From Caballeronia sp. dw_19 (GTDB lineage: Bacteria; Pseudomonadota; Gammaproteobacteria; Burkholderiales; Burkholderiaceae), in NCBI RefSeq assembly GCF_018449515.1, contig NZ_JAAVUQ010000015.1, positions 123,367 to 187,366 of the forward strand: a stretch of DNA of 64,000 nt. Direction: 5' to 3'. Shown here piece after piece: positions 9,307 through 18,105 of this stretch. The number at the start of each line of letters is the position of its first letter. Positions within the stretch are counted from its first letter, which is position 1. The notes below the pieces were generated by a model that saw nothing but the letters and a program-made list of their open reading frames with translations, was not told the origin of the DNA and made no database searches. The translations under genes were made by a program, and so were the position numbers.

Positions 9307-9606
9307 ATGTTTGTTTTTCCCAGATTCGCCATGATTGGCGCAGTTGTCGTAGCTACAAGCCTTGCCGTGCCTGTGACTTCCGTTTTCGCTCAAGAGCCCG
9401 CATCGTCGGGATCAACCGCAAAGAAAAAAGCAAAGACGCAGCGAAAGGTCGCACGAAAAGCCGCTCGTGCTAAAACGAACGCGGAGCTTGAAACGCTCAA
9501 GAAGAAAGGCTACAAGCCGGAAGGCAAACAGACGAACTATCCGCAAGATCTGCAGGATGCTGAAAGCAAGGCTAATGCGGCGAAACCGGGGCCGGCAGAA
9601 AAATAA
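9307..9606 (+). CDS. DUF4148-like small secreted protein
   Basis: A 99-residue protein with a clear signal peptide (MFVFPRFAMIGAVVVATSLA, cut near VFAQ), then a strongly basic segment (KKKAKTQRKVARKAARAK). It ends with the pattern typical of Burkholderiaceae DUF4148 proteins: ELETLKKKGYKPEGKQTNYP followed by QDLQDAESKANAA. Role unknown; the family is periplasmic and often induced by stress. It sits between the opine-like enzyme and the convergent regulator gene and has no motif copy of its own. The lysine/arginine-rich insert is unusual for the family. Confidence 0.7.
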   Translation: MFVFPRFAMIGAVVVATSLAVPVTSVFAQEPASSGSTAKKKAKTQRKVARKAARAKTNAELETLKKKGYKPEGKQTNYPQDLQDAESKANAAKPGPAEK

Positions 9607-9747
9607 TCCAGAATTCGGGATGTTCCTTCAGCAACCAATGCATCCAAGAGGTCGATCAACAAAAAGCAGCGGTAATATGCCGTCGCTTTTTGGCAGATGC
9701 CCTTTGCGGCGCAGCGCACTCGGATTGATCGTTGCGAGTCGAGCGCA

Positions 9748-11091
9748 TCAAGGCGGAGGAGAATTCTGACCTCCAGACGATCCGGCAGCTTGAGCTAGTG
9801 CGTCTGCAATCAGCCCAACCTGATCTTCGTCAATTCCCGTACCGACTCGAATATGGGGCCGATGCGTTACTTGAAACCGTGATCCTGGCTGTACCGCAAT
9901 GCCACGAGCAGAGAGGGTTACGAGCGCGTATTGTTGATCACGTACCGGTAACCAGACAGATAACACGCCCTTTCCATGCACCGGCAGCCCGCGCGCAGTA
10001 AGCGCATCGGTTAAGCGCGCGAGTCTTGCCGCGTATGTTTCACGAGCGCGGGCAATTTGATGCAACGACTCGCGGTCGGTAAGAAGTATCGCCGCGGCGC
10101 ACTGCAGAAGTCGACTGGGCCAGCCTTCGCGAAAATTTCTAAGCGCTTGAACCTGTTCTGCAAATTTCCCAGAACTCGAAACCACAGCTAACCGGAAGTC
10201 AGTTCCTAGCGCTTTTGAAAACGTACGGATATAAACAGTACGCTGTGGATGGACCGTGCCAAGCGACAGTGAGGGCGCGCTGGCTAGCCCGGCCAGGCCG
10301 TCGAGCTCCACAATCATCGTCCCATTCCCGGCAAACAGGCTGCTTAGCCGACTTAGCCGTTCCGGGCTAACACGTGTGCCGGTGAGTGAATGCGATCCAG
10401 GCTGATAGATGAAGGCGACCGGCTGCTGCTCCAGGGCGGCGGCCAGCGAATCGGGTAGAGGACCTTCTGAATCGCAGTCGACGCCGATCGTGCGCGCACC
10501 TAGCTTCTCCAGGATGTCAAACAAGCGCAAGGTCGTTGGGTCTTCAATGGCTACAACCGATCCGGGCATTACCATTATCTGGAGTGCAGTGTGGAGCGCG
10601 TCGTATCCACCGTTCGTCGCCGTAAAGACGCAAGTCTTGTATGGCCAGTCTGGCGCTACCGCGTTCTTCAGTTCGCTCGTTATCGACTCGCGAAAGTAGC
10701 TGTGCAGATTCCGCACTACATGTGCTCGGCTGAGCGCACGATTTAGGTCAGGCAGTAGCGTGGGATCGGGCGACGCGAATCGCAGGTCAGCTACTACGTT
10801 TTCACCATAATTCGCGAAATCCTCGTAGCGCGCCGGTCGAAGTGTTGTCTGATCTCCGCGCACCCATGTCCCCGTACGGCCGCTTCCGCCCACCATGCGG
10901 AATGAGCGCAGCTGCTTCCATGCTCCGGAAATAGTGGCGGGACTCACGCCAAATGCCTCTGCGAGGTCACGAACGGGCGGCAACTGAGTGCCGATTGGAA
11001 TCTTGCCATTGCAAATCAGGTCAGCAACCTCCACAGCGATCCCCCGCATCGTGCGTGATTTGACCTTTTCAACAAGATGGTCGACATCCAT
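9748..11091 (-). CDS. MocR-type regulator (GntR helix-turn-helix plus aminotransferase-like domain), copy 1
   Basis: A 447-residue transcription factor. Residues 1-80 form a GntR winged helix-turn-helix (IPIGTQLPPVRDLAEAFGVS then PATISGAWKQLRSF). Residues about 110-440 are a fold-type I aminotransferase-like domain with the PLP lysine in RTFSKALGTD (about 291) and a YQPGSHSLTGTR loop. MocR proteins such as GabR, TauR and PdxR sense amines or amino acids through PLP. The frame is open to 11541, but the ATG at 11091 (MDVDHLVEKV) matches the paralogue at 17736 and stands 10 bases from operator-like copy 3, which suggests self-control. It is divergent from the binding-protein/permease/ATPase/PrpD operon. 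About 60 percent identical to the second copy by eye. Confidence 0.92.
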   Translation of the reverse strand: MDVDHLVEKVKSRTMRGIAVEVADLICNGKIPIGTQLPPVRDLAEAFGVSPATISGAWKQLRSFRMVGGSGRTGTWVRGDQTTLRPARYEDFANYGENVVADLRFASPDPTLLPDLNRALSRAHVVRNLHSYFRESITSELKNAVAPDWPYKTCVFTATNGGYDALHTALQIMVMPGSVVAIEDPTTLRLFDILEKLGARTIGVDCDSEGPLPDSLAAALEQQPVAFIYQPGSHSLTGTRVSPERLSRLSSLFAGNGTMIVELDGLAGLASAPSLSLGTVHPQRTVYIRTFSKALGTDFRLAVVSSSGKFAEQVQALRNFREGWPSRLLQCAAAILLTDRESLHQIARARETYAARLARLTDALTARGLPVHGKGVLSVWLPVRDQQYALVTLSARGIAVQPGSRFQVTHRPHIRVGTGIDEDQVGLIADALAQAAGSSGGQNSPPP

Positions 11092-11100
11092 TTTTGTCTC

Positions 11101-11151
11101 ATTGTTCAATAACGAAAAAGCGATTGTACATTTTTTTTGATAAACATATGC
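11101..11151 (+). promoter_or_regulatory. Operator-like motif, copy 3 (between regulator 1 and the ABC operon)
   Basis: The site reads ATTGTTCAATAACGAAAAAG, then CGATTGTACATTTTTTTTG and AAACATATGC. It begins 10 bases before the regulator start at 11091, in reverse orientation to that gene, and about 405 bases before the operon start at 11557. The remaining gap to 11556 holds no recognised gene. A small GTGACAAGTCAC palindrome lies at about 11331-11342. Confidence 0.8.
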
Positions 11152-11556
11152 TTTGATCAATGGGTCGACAACGCGAGCGGCGCTGCTTCGAAAACCGGGT
11201 GCTCGCCGAGACGAGAACGGGTCGAACCCGACGCTAGGCCAAGGTCGCCAGGGCTGGTTGAGTGATGAAGTGTTGCTTAAAACATCGTCGCCGGGTGCGA
11301 CGACCGGGCGTAGATAGCATAGGTGGTTGAGTGACAAGTCACGGGCAGGCGGGGACTCGGCCGAAGCGAAGCGAGGTGCATTCGCCGAGCGGTCACTCGT
11401 CAGCTTTAACACTACATTGGCTTGGGTGCGGACGTAATCGGTCCGGCTAACGTGACGAAGGTAGCGAGGGAACGAAGGTAACGAAGCCCCCCGAGCACGG
11501 GACTCGAAAAGTCTCAGGCAAGTCGGGGTTATACGATCCAACGAAAGGGAAACGCG

Positions 11557-12453
11557 ATGATTGTTCGCTTCAACGAAATCTTTGCCAGCTTGTGCTTCGC
11601 CGTTTTAACCGGCATGGCCACAAATGCTCATGCTGAAGCGGCGATAGGAACCGCTTATGAAGTCAAGCTTCCGACCACCTTCGCGAAAACGGTCGTACCG
11701 CCGGGAAAAATCGCAAAGGCGGGAAAGATCGTCATGTGCACTGAACTGGGAGATCCACCGGCTGGCTTTTTGGCCGAGGACGGTTCAACGCCGAAGGGAT
11801 TCAATGTAGATATCATGTCTGCGATCGGTCCGGTAATGGGCGTGAAGACGGAGGTGATCAACTATCCCTTTGCCGACATTTTCGCCGCACTGGATTCAGG
11901 AAAGTGCGACGCGGTCATGTCCAGTAGCTCAAAAAGTCCTACTCGCGTCGCTCGCTATAACTTCGTTACCTACATGACCATGCGCTTGGGTCTGATGGTT
12001 CCGAAGGGCAATCCTCTTAATCTCAAAACCTTCGACGATTTGGCCGGCCACCGTGGGGCTGTCCTCGTGTCGAGCACAACCGAGCGACTTTTAAAAGCAG
12101 CAAGCACCAAAGCGGTATCCGAAGGAAAAAGCCCGATCGAAATCCAATCGTACCCGCAGAACACGACGGTGTTCCATCAGTTGCAGCTTGGACGCGTTGA
12201 CGCTTTCGTTGGCGATGCAATGACTATTGGCTACTGGGAACACTTGAGTAACGGCCGTTTCCAGGTTGGCGGATTACCCGTCGAGCCGCTGACAATCGGG
12301 ATCGTCATGCGCAAAGACGATCCGCAGATAGAAGATGCCGTGCGGAAAGCCTATATTTCCCTTTTTGACAGCGGCTACGTTCAGCAGTCGAGCAAGAAAT
12401 GGGGCATGGATGGTTTCATAACTCTGTGCCGCGACGGAAAACCCTGTTCCTGA
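11557..12453 (+). CDS. Polar-amino-acid ABC transporter substrate-binding protein, second copy
   Basis: A 298-residue periplasmic SBP_bac_3 protein, paralogous to the one at 6935. The signal peptide is MIVRFNEIFASLCFAVLTGM to about ATNAHA. Shared family segments are IVMCTELGDPPAGFLAEDGS, GFNVDIMSAIGPVMGVKTEV and FAALDSGKCDAVMSSSSKSP; a C-terminal Cys pair (LCRDGKPCS) is conserved. It is first in an operon with two permeases, an ATPase and a PrpD-like protein, which suggests that the substrate is taken up and then passed to that enzyme. A purine-rich stretch before ATG 11557 serves as ribosome-binding site. Ligand unknown; amino acid or opine-like compound is likely. Confidence 0.92.
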   Translation: MIVRFNEIFASLCFAVLTGMATNAHAEAAIGTAYEVKLPTTFAKTVVPPGKIAKAGKIVMCTELGDPPAGFLAEDGSTPKGFNVDIMSAIGPVMGVKTEVINYPFADIFAALDSGKCDAVMSSSSKSPTRVARYNFVTYMTMRLGLMVPKGNPLNLKTFDDLAGHRGAVLVSSTTERLLKAASTKAVSEGKSPIEIQSYPQNTTVFHQLQLGRVDAFVGDAMTIGYWEHLSNGRFQVGGLPVEPLTIGIVMRKDDPQIEDAVRKAYISLFDSGYVQQSSKKWGMDGFITLCRDGKPCS

Positions 12454-12582
12454 TTTGAAATATCGACGAGGCTGCGGCGTCTGCCCAACTTGATCCGTGC
12501 GATGTTCGACACAAAAGTATCGGTAAGATCAGGTCGGATTGCAATGTTCATCGATTCCCTCTAGAGCGAAGAGACCGCCGAA

Positions 12583-13305
12583 ATGCACTTCGATGTAGGC
12601 TATTTTTTCGGCTTCGTTTTTCATCCTCCGCTCGCGCTAATACGAGGGTTGATGACAACAGTTTTGACGACGTTCGTGTCCATGGCGTTCGGCGTGCTGA
12701 TAGGACTCTTTCTTTCAATCTGCGGCGTGTCACCGTGGCGTGCGATCCGATGGGTCAACAGCGGATACATTTTTATTTTTCGTGGTACGCCGTTGTTGGT
12801 ACAGGTAATTATTATCTATTTTGGTCTTCCATACTTAATTAATGTCGATCTATTCCCCCAAAGCGTTCAGCTCTTCGGCTTCATTTCAGTTGGGGGTGCA
12901 ATCGTCGCCGGAGTTACGGCTTTTGCACTACACGAAGCTGCTTACTTCAGCGAGATCGCCAGAGCCGCGATTGCCTCTATTGATAGCGGCCAATGGGAGG
13001 CGGGCAGAGCACTTGGGATGACGCCGGGACTGGTCATGAGACGAATCATTTTGCCGCAAGCGGTTCGGATCATGTTGCCTCCGCTTGGAAACCAGATCAA
13101 CGGCATGTTGAAGGCGACCTCGCTGTTGTACTTGATCGCAGTCCCTGAAATGCTTTTCATTGCTGATGCCGTCCAGTCTGTTAATTACAAGACCCTCGAA
13201 GTCTACCTGGGCGTCTCTGTTTATTACCTGGCGCTGACGACCGCCTGGGGATACATACAGGAAGCGCTGGAGAAGCGTTACTCAAGGGGTTTCAGGTTGA
13301 TATGA
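12583..13305 (+). CDS. Polar-amino-acid ABC transporter permease 1
   Basis: A 240-residue inner-membrane permease of the HisM/HisQ type. About five hydrophobic segments are visible, with the N-terminal PPLALIRGLMTTVLTTFVSM and WVNSGYIFIFRGTPLLVQVI region typical of the HEQRVFRGTP group. The ATPase-contacting EAA loop is EAGRALGMTPGLVMRRIILP (about residues 138-157). It lies 130 bases after the binding-protein gene and 77 before permease 2, so it forms a heterodimeric channel with that protein. Confidence 0.93.
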   Translation: MHFDVGYFFGFVFHPPLALIRGLMTTVLTTFVSMAFGVLIGLFLSICGVSPWRAIRWVNSGYIFIFRGTPLLVQVIIIYFGLPYLINVDLFPQSVQLFGFISVGGAIVAGVTAFALHEAAYFSEIARAAIASIDSGQWEAGRALGMTPGLVMRRIILPQAVRIMLPPLGNQINGMLKATSLLYLIAVPEMLFIADAVQSVNYKTLEVYLGVSVYYLALTTAWGYIQEALEKRYSRGFRLI

Positions 13306-13381
13306 CACACCATAGTGCACTGCTGCCTATCCCGTCGGTGGATTTTGGTAAGAGCGAAAAGACAGTATCAGGAGAGTATCC

Positions 13382-14149
13382 TTGAACTTTGATCTGCACT
13401 ACTTTCTTGAGCTGGTGTTTTCGCCACCACCACAGTTGCTCTACGCGGTGTGGATTACGATTTCAGTCACACTGACATCAATGACCGTAGGTGTTTTGGT
13501 CGGGCTGGTGCTGGCGTTATTCGGAAGCAGCCGTCTAGGAACACTCAAGGGACTCAATCGTTTCTACGTTTGGTTTTTCCGTGGAACGCCCGTTTTGGTC
13601 CAGATGTTCCTCATTTATTTCGGGCTACCATCGTTGTTTGGCGTCGATCTCTTCCCTTCGACCATACACACGCTGCTGTTCTCGATCAGCGGCAGCATAG
13701 TCGCCGGGATTCTAGCGTTCAGTTTGCACGAAGCAGCATATATGAGCGAAATCACAAGGGCCGGCATCAGATCAATCGACCAAGGCCAAAAGGAGGCGGC
13801 GCAGGCGCTTGGCATGTCAGGCGCTTTGGCCATGCGTAGAATTATCCTTCCCCAGGCATTTCGCACCATTCTTCCATCGCTGGGTAACCAATGCAATTTG
13901 ATGTTCAAGACTACGGCGTTTCTGAGCGTCATTGCTGTTCCCGAGCTAGTGCATGTCGCCGACAGCCTGCGGTCCGGGAATTTCAAGACCTTCGAGGCAT
14001 ATGGTGCAATTTCGGTTTATTACCTATTGCTCAGCGGAGCGTGGATGGTGTTCCAGCGATGGGTTGAAAATCGGCTTTCCTTAAGTCGGCGCACGAGCGG
14101 CAAGAGGCTGGACACGAAAACTGCCGCACTTTCAGGAATGGAGGTCTGA
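13382..14149 (+). CDS. Polar-amino-acid ABC transporter permease 2
   Basis: A 255-residue partner of permease 1. It shows the same FRGTPVLVQMFLIYFGLP segment and an EAA loop (EAAQALGMSGALAMRRIILP). The start is TTG at 13382, chosen because AGGAGAG stands six bases before it and the N-terminus NFDLHYFLELVFSPPP aligns with the other permeases (NFDLHYF / MHFDVGYFF). It runs to one base before the ATPase gene, showing co-translation. The C-terminal 25 residues are more polar than in the partner. Confidence 0.93.
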   Translation: MNFDLHYFLELVFSPPPQLLYAVWITISVTLTSMTVGVLVGLVLALFGSSRLGTLKGLNRFYVWFFRGTPVLVQMFLIYFGLPSLFGVDLFPSTIHTLLFSISGSIVAGILAFSLHEAAYMSEITRAGIRSIDQGQKEAAQALGMSGALAMRRIILPQAFRTILPSLGNQCNLMFKTTAFLSVIAVPELVHVADSLRSGNFKTFEAYGAISVYYLLLSGAWMVFQRWVENRLSLSRRTSGKRLDTKTAALSGMEV

Positions 14150-14150
14150 C

Positions 14151-14927
14151 ATGGCCGAAGGTTTGACTGTACCCGCCATCGAACTCCGCGACGTGAGCAA
14201 ATCATTTGGAAGCTTGACGGTATTCGAGCACGTCTCCTTGAAAGTAGAAAGTAGGGAGACGGTCGTTGTCATCGGTCCATCTGGATCAGGCAAGACGACA
14301 CTCATCCGCTGCATTAATCTTCTTGAAGAAATCCAGAACGGAGATATCTTCGTGAACGGCGCCCTTGTCAGCGGCAAAACGGTGGGTGGAAAAAAAGTAA
14401 GTCTAAGCGAAAAAGAGAAAACGGCGACGCGTCGAAGTGTGGGCATGGTATTTCAACGCTTCAATCTTTTTCCGCATCTCACTGCGCTTCAAAACGTCAT
14501 TGAAGCTCCAATGCATGTGCTGAAGTTGACGAAACAGGAAGCCACCCGGGAGGCCATTGCTCTTCTTGAGCGTGTCGGCCTCGCGGACAAGCGAGATCAA
14601 TATCCCGTTCAGCTATCCGGTGGGCAGCAGCAACGAGTTGCCATTGCTCGTGTCCTTGCAATGAGGCCCGATATCGTTCTGTTTGACGAGCCTACAAGTG
14701 CACTTGACCCTGAAATGGTCGGTGAGGTCTTGTCGGTGATGAAAGAACTGGCGAAGAGCGGAATGACCATGATCGTCGTGACGCACGAAATGGGGTTCGC
14801 CCGAGAAGTTGCCGATCGTGTGATTGTTATGGATAAGGGAGCGATCATTGAAGAGGGTTCGCCCGACCAGATATTCTCTCAATCAAATAACGCGCGCACT
14901 GTGTCCTTTTTGAAGCGTGTCGCATAA
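14151..14927 (+). CDS. Polar-amino-acid ABC transporter ATP-binding protein
   Basis: A 258-residue ABC ATPase of the GlnQ/HisP group. Walker A is GPSGSGKTT (about residue 43), the Q loop lies in VFQRFNLFPHLTAL, the signature is LSGGQQQR, Walker B is IVLFDEPTSALDPE and the switch histidine is in VVTHEMGFARE. A strong GGAGG precedes ATG 14151. It powers the permeases at 12583 and 13382. A second, complete ATPase of the same kind is at 26279. Confidence 0.95.
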   Translation: MAEGLTVPAIELRDVSKSFGSLTVFEHVSLKVESRETVVVIGPSGSGKTTLIRCINLLEEIQNGDIFVNGALVSGKTVGGKKVSLSEKEKTATRRSVGMVFQRFNLFPHLTALQNVIEAPMHVLKLTKQEATREAIALLERVGLADKRDQYPVQLSGGQQQRVAIARVLAMRPDIVLFDEPTSALDPEMVGEVLSVMKELAKSGMTMIVVTHEMGFAREVADRVIVMDKGAIIEEGSPDQIFSQSNNARTVSFLKRVA

Positions 14928-15005
14928 GACCTTGAACGAAGCCAGATGGCAATAGTCGGTCATGCGTGACAAACCAGGACAACCGGAATGGAGGTAACGT
15001 AAAGA

Positions 15006-16340
15006 ATGCCGGACATGTCCACTACACGTCAGATATCTGAGTTTGTCTCGAATCAGCGAACGTTACCTTTGACGGTTGCGGAACGGGCGAAGCTGCACAT
15101 AGCCGACACGTTGGCGTGCATCCTCGCCGGGTCGTCAACGCAAGCTGCCTCTTTATTCATTGAGGTTTCAGCTCCATCCAACGACAAGGCTCGGGTAATC
15201 GTTCCAGGGTTGGGCCGTTGGGATGATCCGTCGCTAGCAGCAATGCTTACTGGTGTATGCGCTCACGCGGACGACTTTGATGACACCAGCGAGCAATCGA
15301 TGAACGGTCATCCGAGCGCGCCGATTGTAAGTGCGTTATTGCCGACCGCATGCATGACGAATGCAAATGGTCTGGATGTGATTCGCGCTTACGCTGTAGG
15401 CGTTGAGGTTGCGTGCAAGCTTGGCAGTGCTCTCGGCGCAGCACATACCCGTCGAGGCTGGCATACGATGTCAACCCTCGGCGCACTGGGCGCAACGGCG
15501 GCCGCCGCCGCTTTGCGCGGCCTTAATGCGAGTCAGACGGAGCAAGCGCTAGCAATCGGATGTTCTTTTGCCGGTGGGTTGCTTGGCAACACGGGCACCA
15601 TGACCAAGACTCTTCATTGTGGTCGTGCCGCGCAGGCAGGGTATCTCGCGGCGGCGCTCGCCGAGCGAGGATTCACAGCAGGCGCCGACATCTTGGAAGC
15701 TCCACATGGTTTTTTAGACGCGCTGACTGACCGGTCAAAGCATCGAATAGAATTGCCAGCGCTTGGCGAAGAATGGGAACTACTTACACCTGGGCTAGCA
15801 GTGAAGCTTTATCCCTGTTGCAGTTGCACTCACCTCGCGATTGACGCTGCAATCGAAATCTCTCAACGCCATTCGCTCGATATTCGGAAGATTGCCCACG
15901 TCTCGTGTTTCGTGCGAAAGGAATGCACGGACTATTTGCGCTTTCCCAATCCAAAGACCGGTATTGAAGCCAAGTTTAGTATGAACTTCACGGTTGCTGT
16001 CGTCTTGGCGCGCGGCAAGATAACACTGGACGATTTCGATACGACCGCGCTCGATCGAGAAGATATTGCCCTTCTCATGCCAAAGGTCCACATGAGAACC
16101 TGGGCCGGCGAGGAAGAAAGTGGTTTGGTAGAGGTAGTCTTGACGGACGGAACTCGTTTTACGGTGACGCGCGACGTGCCTCGGGGCTCTCCCGGAGATC
16201 CGGCGAGTTGGTCCGATATTTTTGCGAAGCTCCAAGATGCACAGACGCGTGCCAGGAATCGCGCACAAGCGCCTCTTGCGACGCTCTTCGCGTCGCTACG
16301 GAGCATGGAGACTCAAAGTCAATTCAGCGATCTGCTGTAG
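15006..16340 (+). CDS. MmgE/PrpD-family protein
   Basis: A 444-residue protein of the 2-methylcitrate dehydratase fold (PrpD, cis-aconitate decarboxylase, iminodisuccinate epimerase). Typical segments are LTVAERAKLHIADTLACILA, GVCAHADDFDDTSEQSMNGH and TMTKTLHCGRAAQAGYLAAA. It is the last gene of the ABC operon, 78 bases after the ATPase, with GGAGG upstream. Many island homologues are only called MmgE/PrpD and act as epimerases, dehydratases or decarboxylases of carboxylic acids. Here it may process an acid released from the imported compound; which one cannot be told. Start 15006 (MPDMSTT) is used; 15015 is an alternative. Confidence 0.88.
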   Translation: MPDMSTTRQISEFVSNQRTLPLTVAERAKLHIADTLACILAGSSTQAASLFIEVSAPSNDKARVIVPGLGRWDDPSLAAMLTGVCAHADDFDDTSEQSMNGHPSAPIVSALLPTACMTNANGLDVIRAYAVGVEVACKLGSALGAAHTRRGWHTMSTLGALGATAAAAALRGLNASQTEQALAIGCSFAGGLLGNTGTMTKTLHCGRAAQAGYLAAALAERGFTAGADILEAPHGFLDALTDRSKHRIELPALGEEWELLTPGLAVKLYPCCSCTHLAIDAAIEISQRHSLDIRKIAHVSCFVRKECTDYLRFPNPKTGIEAKFSMNFTVAVVLARGKITLDDFDTTALDREDIALLMPKVHMRTWAGEEESGLVEVVLTDGTRFTVTRDVPRGSPGDPASWSDIFAKLQDAQTRARNRAQAPLATLFASLRSMETQSQFSDLL

Positions 16341-16395
16341 CCCCCCGGGTCATCGGATTCCGGGAGCAACCCCGGAGCACGAATGTCCGTTACCA

Positions 16396-17736
16396 TCATG
16401 CTCTGGAAGTTACCCGGTCGGACGTTGCTGCTGCTTGCGCAAGGGCGTCGGCAATCGTCTCAATCTGGCCGACTTCAATGCTTGTCGCAACGCGGATGTG
16501 TGCTCGCGGCGTGACTTGAAAACGCGAACCCGGCTGAACGGCAATCCCTCGCGCGGCTAGCGTCACCAAGGCATATTGTTGATCGGCGACAGGCAGCCAT
16601 ATACACAATGCGTCTTCTCCGCTTACTTTGATGCCGCGTTCAGCGAGCGCATCGACCAATGCATCGCGCCTCTGGGCATAGATTTTTCGGGCGTGAGCAA
16701 CTTGACGCAGTGATTCGGGATCGGTGAGAAGCGCTGCTGCGGCGCGTTGCAGGAATCGGCTCGTCCAACCTTCCCGAAAGTTCCTGTGCGCCTGGATCTG
16801 ATCGGCAAGCTTCTCAGAACTCGATAGCACTGCGAGCCGAAAATCCGTTCCAAGCGATTTTGAAAAGGTGCGAATGTGCACTGTGCGCTCGGGATAGGCG
16901 GTACCTAGGCTCAACGGCCGGGCGCTTACCAGGCCAGCCATCCCATCTATCTCGATTAGCGTCGTAGTGGTACCAGAGAGAAGCTTGCGCATTTGATTCA
17001 GGCGAGCAGGACTGACTCGCATCCCGGTCAAAGAGTGCGATCCGGGTTGATACACGAATGCCAACGGACGTTGTTCCAGTGCGCTGGCTAACGATTCAGG
17101 AATCGGGCCCTGGGAATCGCATTCCACGCCGATAGTGCGAGCGCCGAGTTTTTCAAGAATGTCGAAGACTCGTAGCGTCGTTGGGTCCTCAATGGCGACG
17201 GTTGCACCGGGGGTGACAACCATTTGCAGCGCGGTATGAAGGCCGTCGTAGCCGCCATTCACCGCTGTAAATGCACATTTTTCGTATGGCCAATCCTTCG
17301 TCACGACGTCCTTGAGTTCCTGCGCGATTGTTTCGCGGACGTAGCTGTGAAGGTTTTTGGCAAGATGAGCCTGCTTTAACGCCTTCTGCGGATCAGGAAG
17401 CAGCGCCGGATCGGGAATAACAAACCGCAAATCTGCAAGAACGTTCTCGCCGTAGTTCGCGAAATCCTCGTACCGTGAGGGGCGCATTGCAGTCTGATCG
17501 CCACGGACCCATGTTCCAGTTCGCCCGCCGCCGCTGACCATTCGAAAGGCGCGAAGCTGTTTCCAGGCCCCCGATATTGTCGCTGGGCTTACGCCGAACG
17601 CCTCGGCCAATTCGCGGACCGGCGGCAATTGCGTACCAATGGGAATTGCTCCACTGCGTATGAGGTCGGCCACCGTCAATGCAATTCCTCGCATTGTTCT
17701 GGCACTGACTTGCTTTACGAAACTCTCAACGTCCAT
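16396..17736 (-). CDS. MocR-type regulator, copy 2
   Basis: A 446-residue paralogue of the regulator at 9748, with the same layout: GntR helix-turn-helix at residues 1-80 (LPPVRELAEAFGVSPATISG) and a PLP-binding aminotransferase-like domain with the lysine in RTFSKSLGTDF (about 291). The ATG at 17736 (MDVESFVKQV) stands 12 bases from operator-like copy 4, arranged as copy 3 is to regulator 1. It is convergent with the PrpD-like gene and divergent from the porin. Two such similar regulators in one island suggest recent duplication, with either heterodimers or divided ligand response. Confidence 0.92.
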   Translation of the reverse strand: MDVESFVKQVSARTMRGIALTVADLIRSGAIPIGTQLPPVRELAEAFGVSPATISGAWKQLRAFRMVSGGGRTGTWVRGDQTAMRPSRYEDFANYGENVLADLRFVIPDPALLPDPQKALKQAHLAKNLHSYVRETIAQELKDVVTKDWPYEKCAFTAVNGGYDGLHTALQMVVTPGATVAIEDPTTLRVFDILEKLGARTIGVECDSQGPIPESLASALEQRPLAFVYQPGSHSLTGMRVSPARLNQMRKLLSGTTTTLIEIDGMAGLVSARPLSLGTAYPERTVHIRTFSKSLGTDFRLAVLSSSEKLADQIQAHRNFREGWTSRFLQRAAAALLTDPESLRQVAHARKIYAQRRDALVDALAERGIKVSGEDALCIWLPVADQQYALVTLAARGIAVQPGSRFQVTPRAHIRVATSIEVGQIETIADALAQAAATSDRVTSRA

Positions 17737-17747
17737 GTCGTCCCCGA

Positions 17748-17779
17748 ATGTTCAATAACAAAATATGAATTGTACATTC
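17748..17779 (+). promoter_or_regulatory. Operator-like motif, copy 4 (before regulator 2)
   Basis: ATGTTCAATAACAAAATATG is followed by ATTGTACATTC. The downstream AACATAT part seen in other copies is missing. It begins 12 bases before the start of regulator 2, matching the arrangement of copy 3, and lies 180 bases from copy 5 in the same gap. Confidence 0.78.
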
Positions 17780-17927
17780 ATTCGCTACTTACACAAATCG
17801 CGCCGTCTGCAGAGATGTTGCAAGCGTCGCGATGTGCACCGATTGTGATCGCATTCTCGATTCATGCATCCGATTGGTGACAATGGGGCGGCCTGGTGGA
17901 GCACCCAAAGAAGCATGTTGTTAATTT

Positions 17928-17975
17928 ATGTTCAATAACATAAAAGCGATTGTACATTTATATTTTCAAACATAT
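17928..17975 (+). promoter_or_regulatory. Operator-like motif, copy 5 (before the porin gene)
   Basis: ATGTTCAATAACATAAAAGC is followed by GATTGTACATTTATATTTTC and AAACATATCC. It lies 131 bases before the porin start at 18106. Together with copy 4 it occupies the regulator 2/porin gap, which holds no other gene. Confidence 0.82.
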
Positions 17976-18105
17976 CCTCGTTTCATCCTATCCAGCGGGA
18001 CTTCAGCGCAAACATCACATGATCCAGGCGCTAACAGAGGGCCATTGTTCGAAACTGGAGCCAAGCACATTCGATCAGGATAACTACTTAACAGGGAGTT
18101 CGACA

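Noticed and set aside
9748..11541. Longer start for regulator 1 at 11541
   Set aside because: The added 150 residues have no domain, run across the operator-like motif and are absent from the paralogue at 16396-17736.
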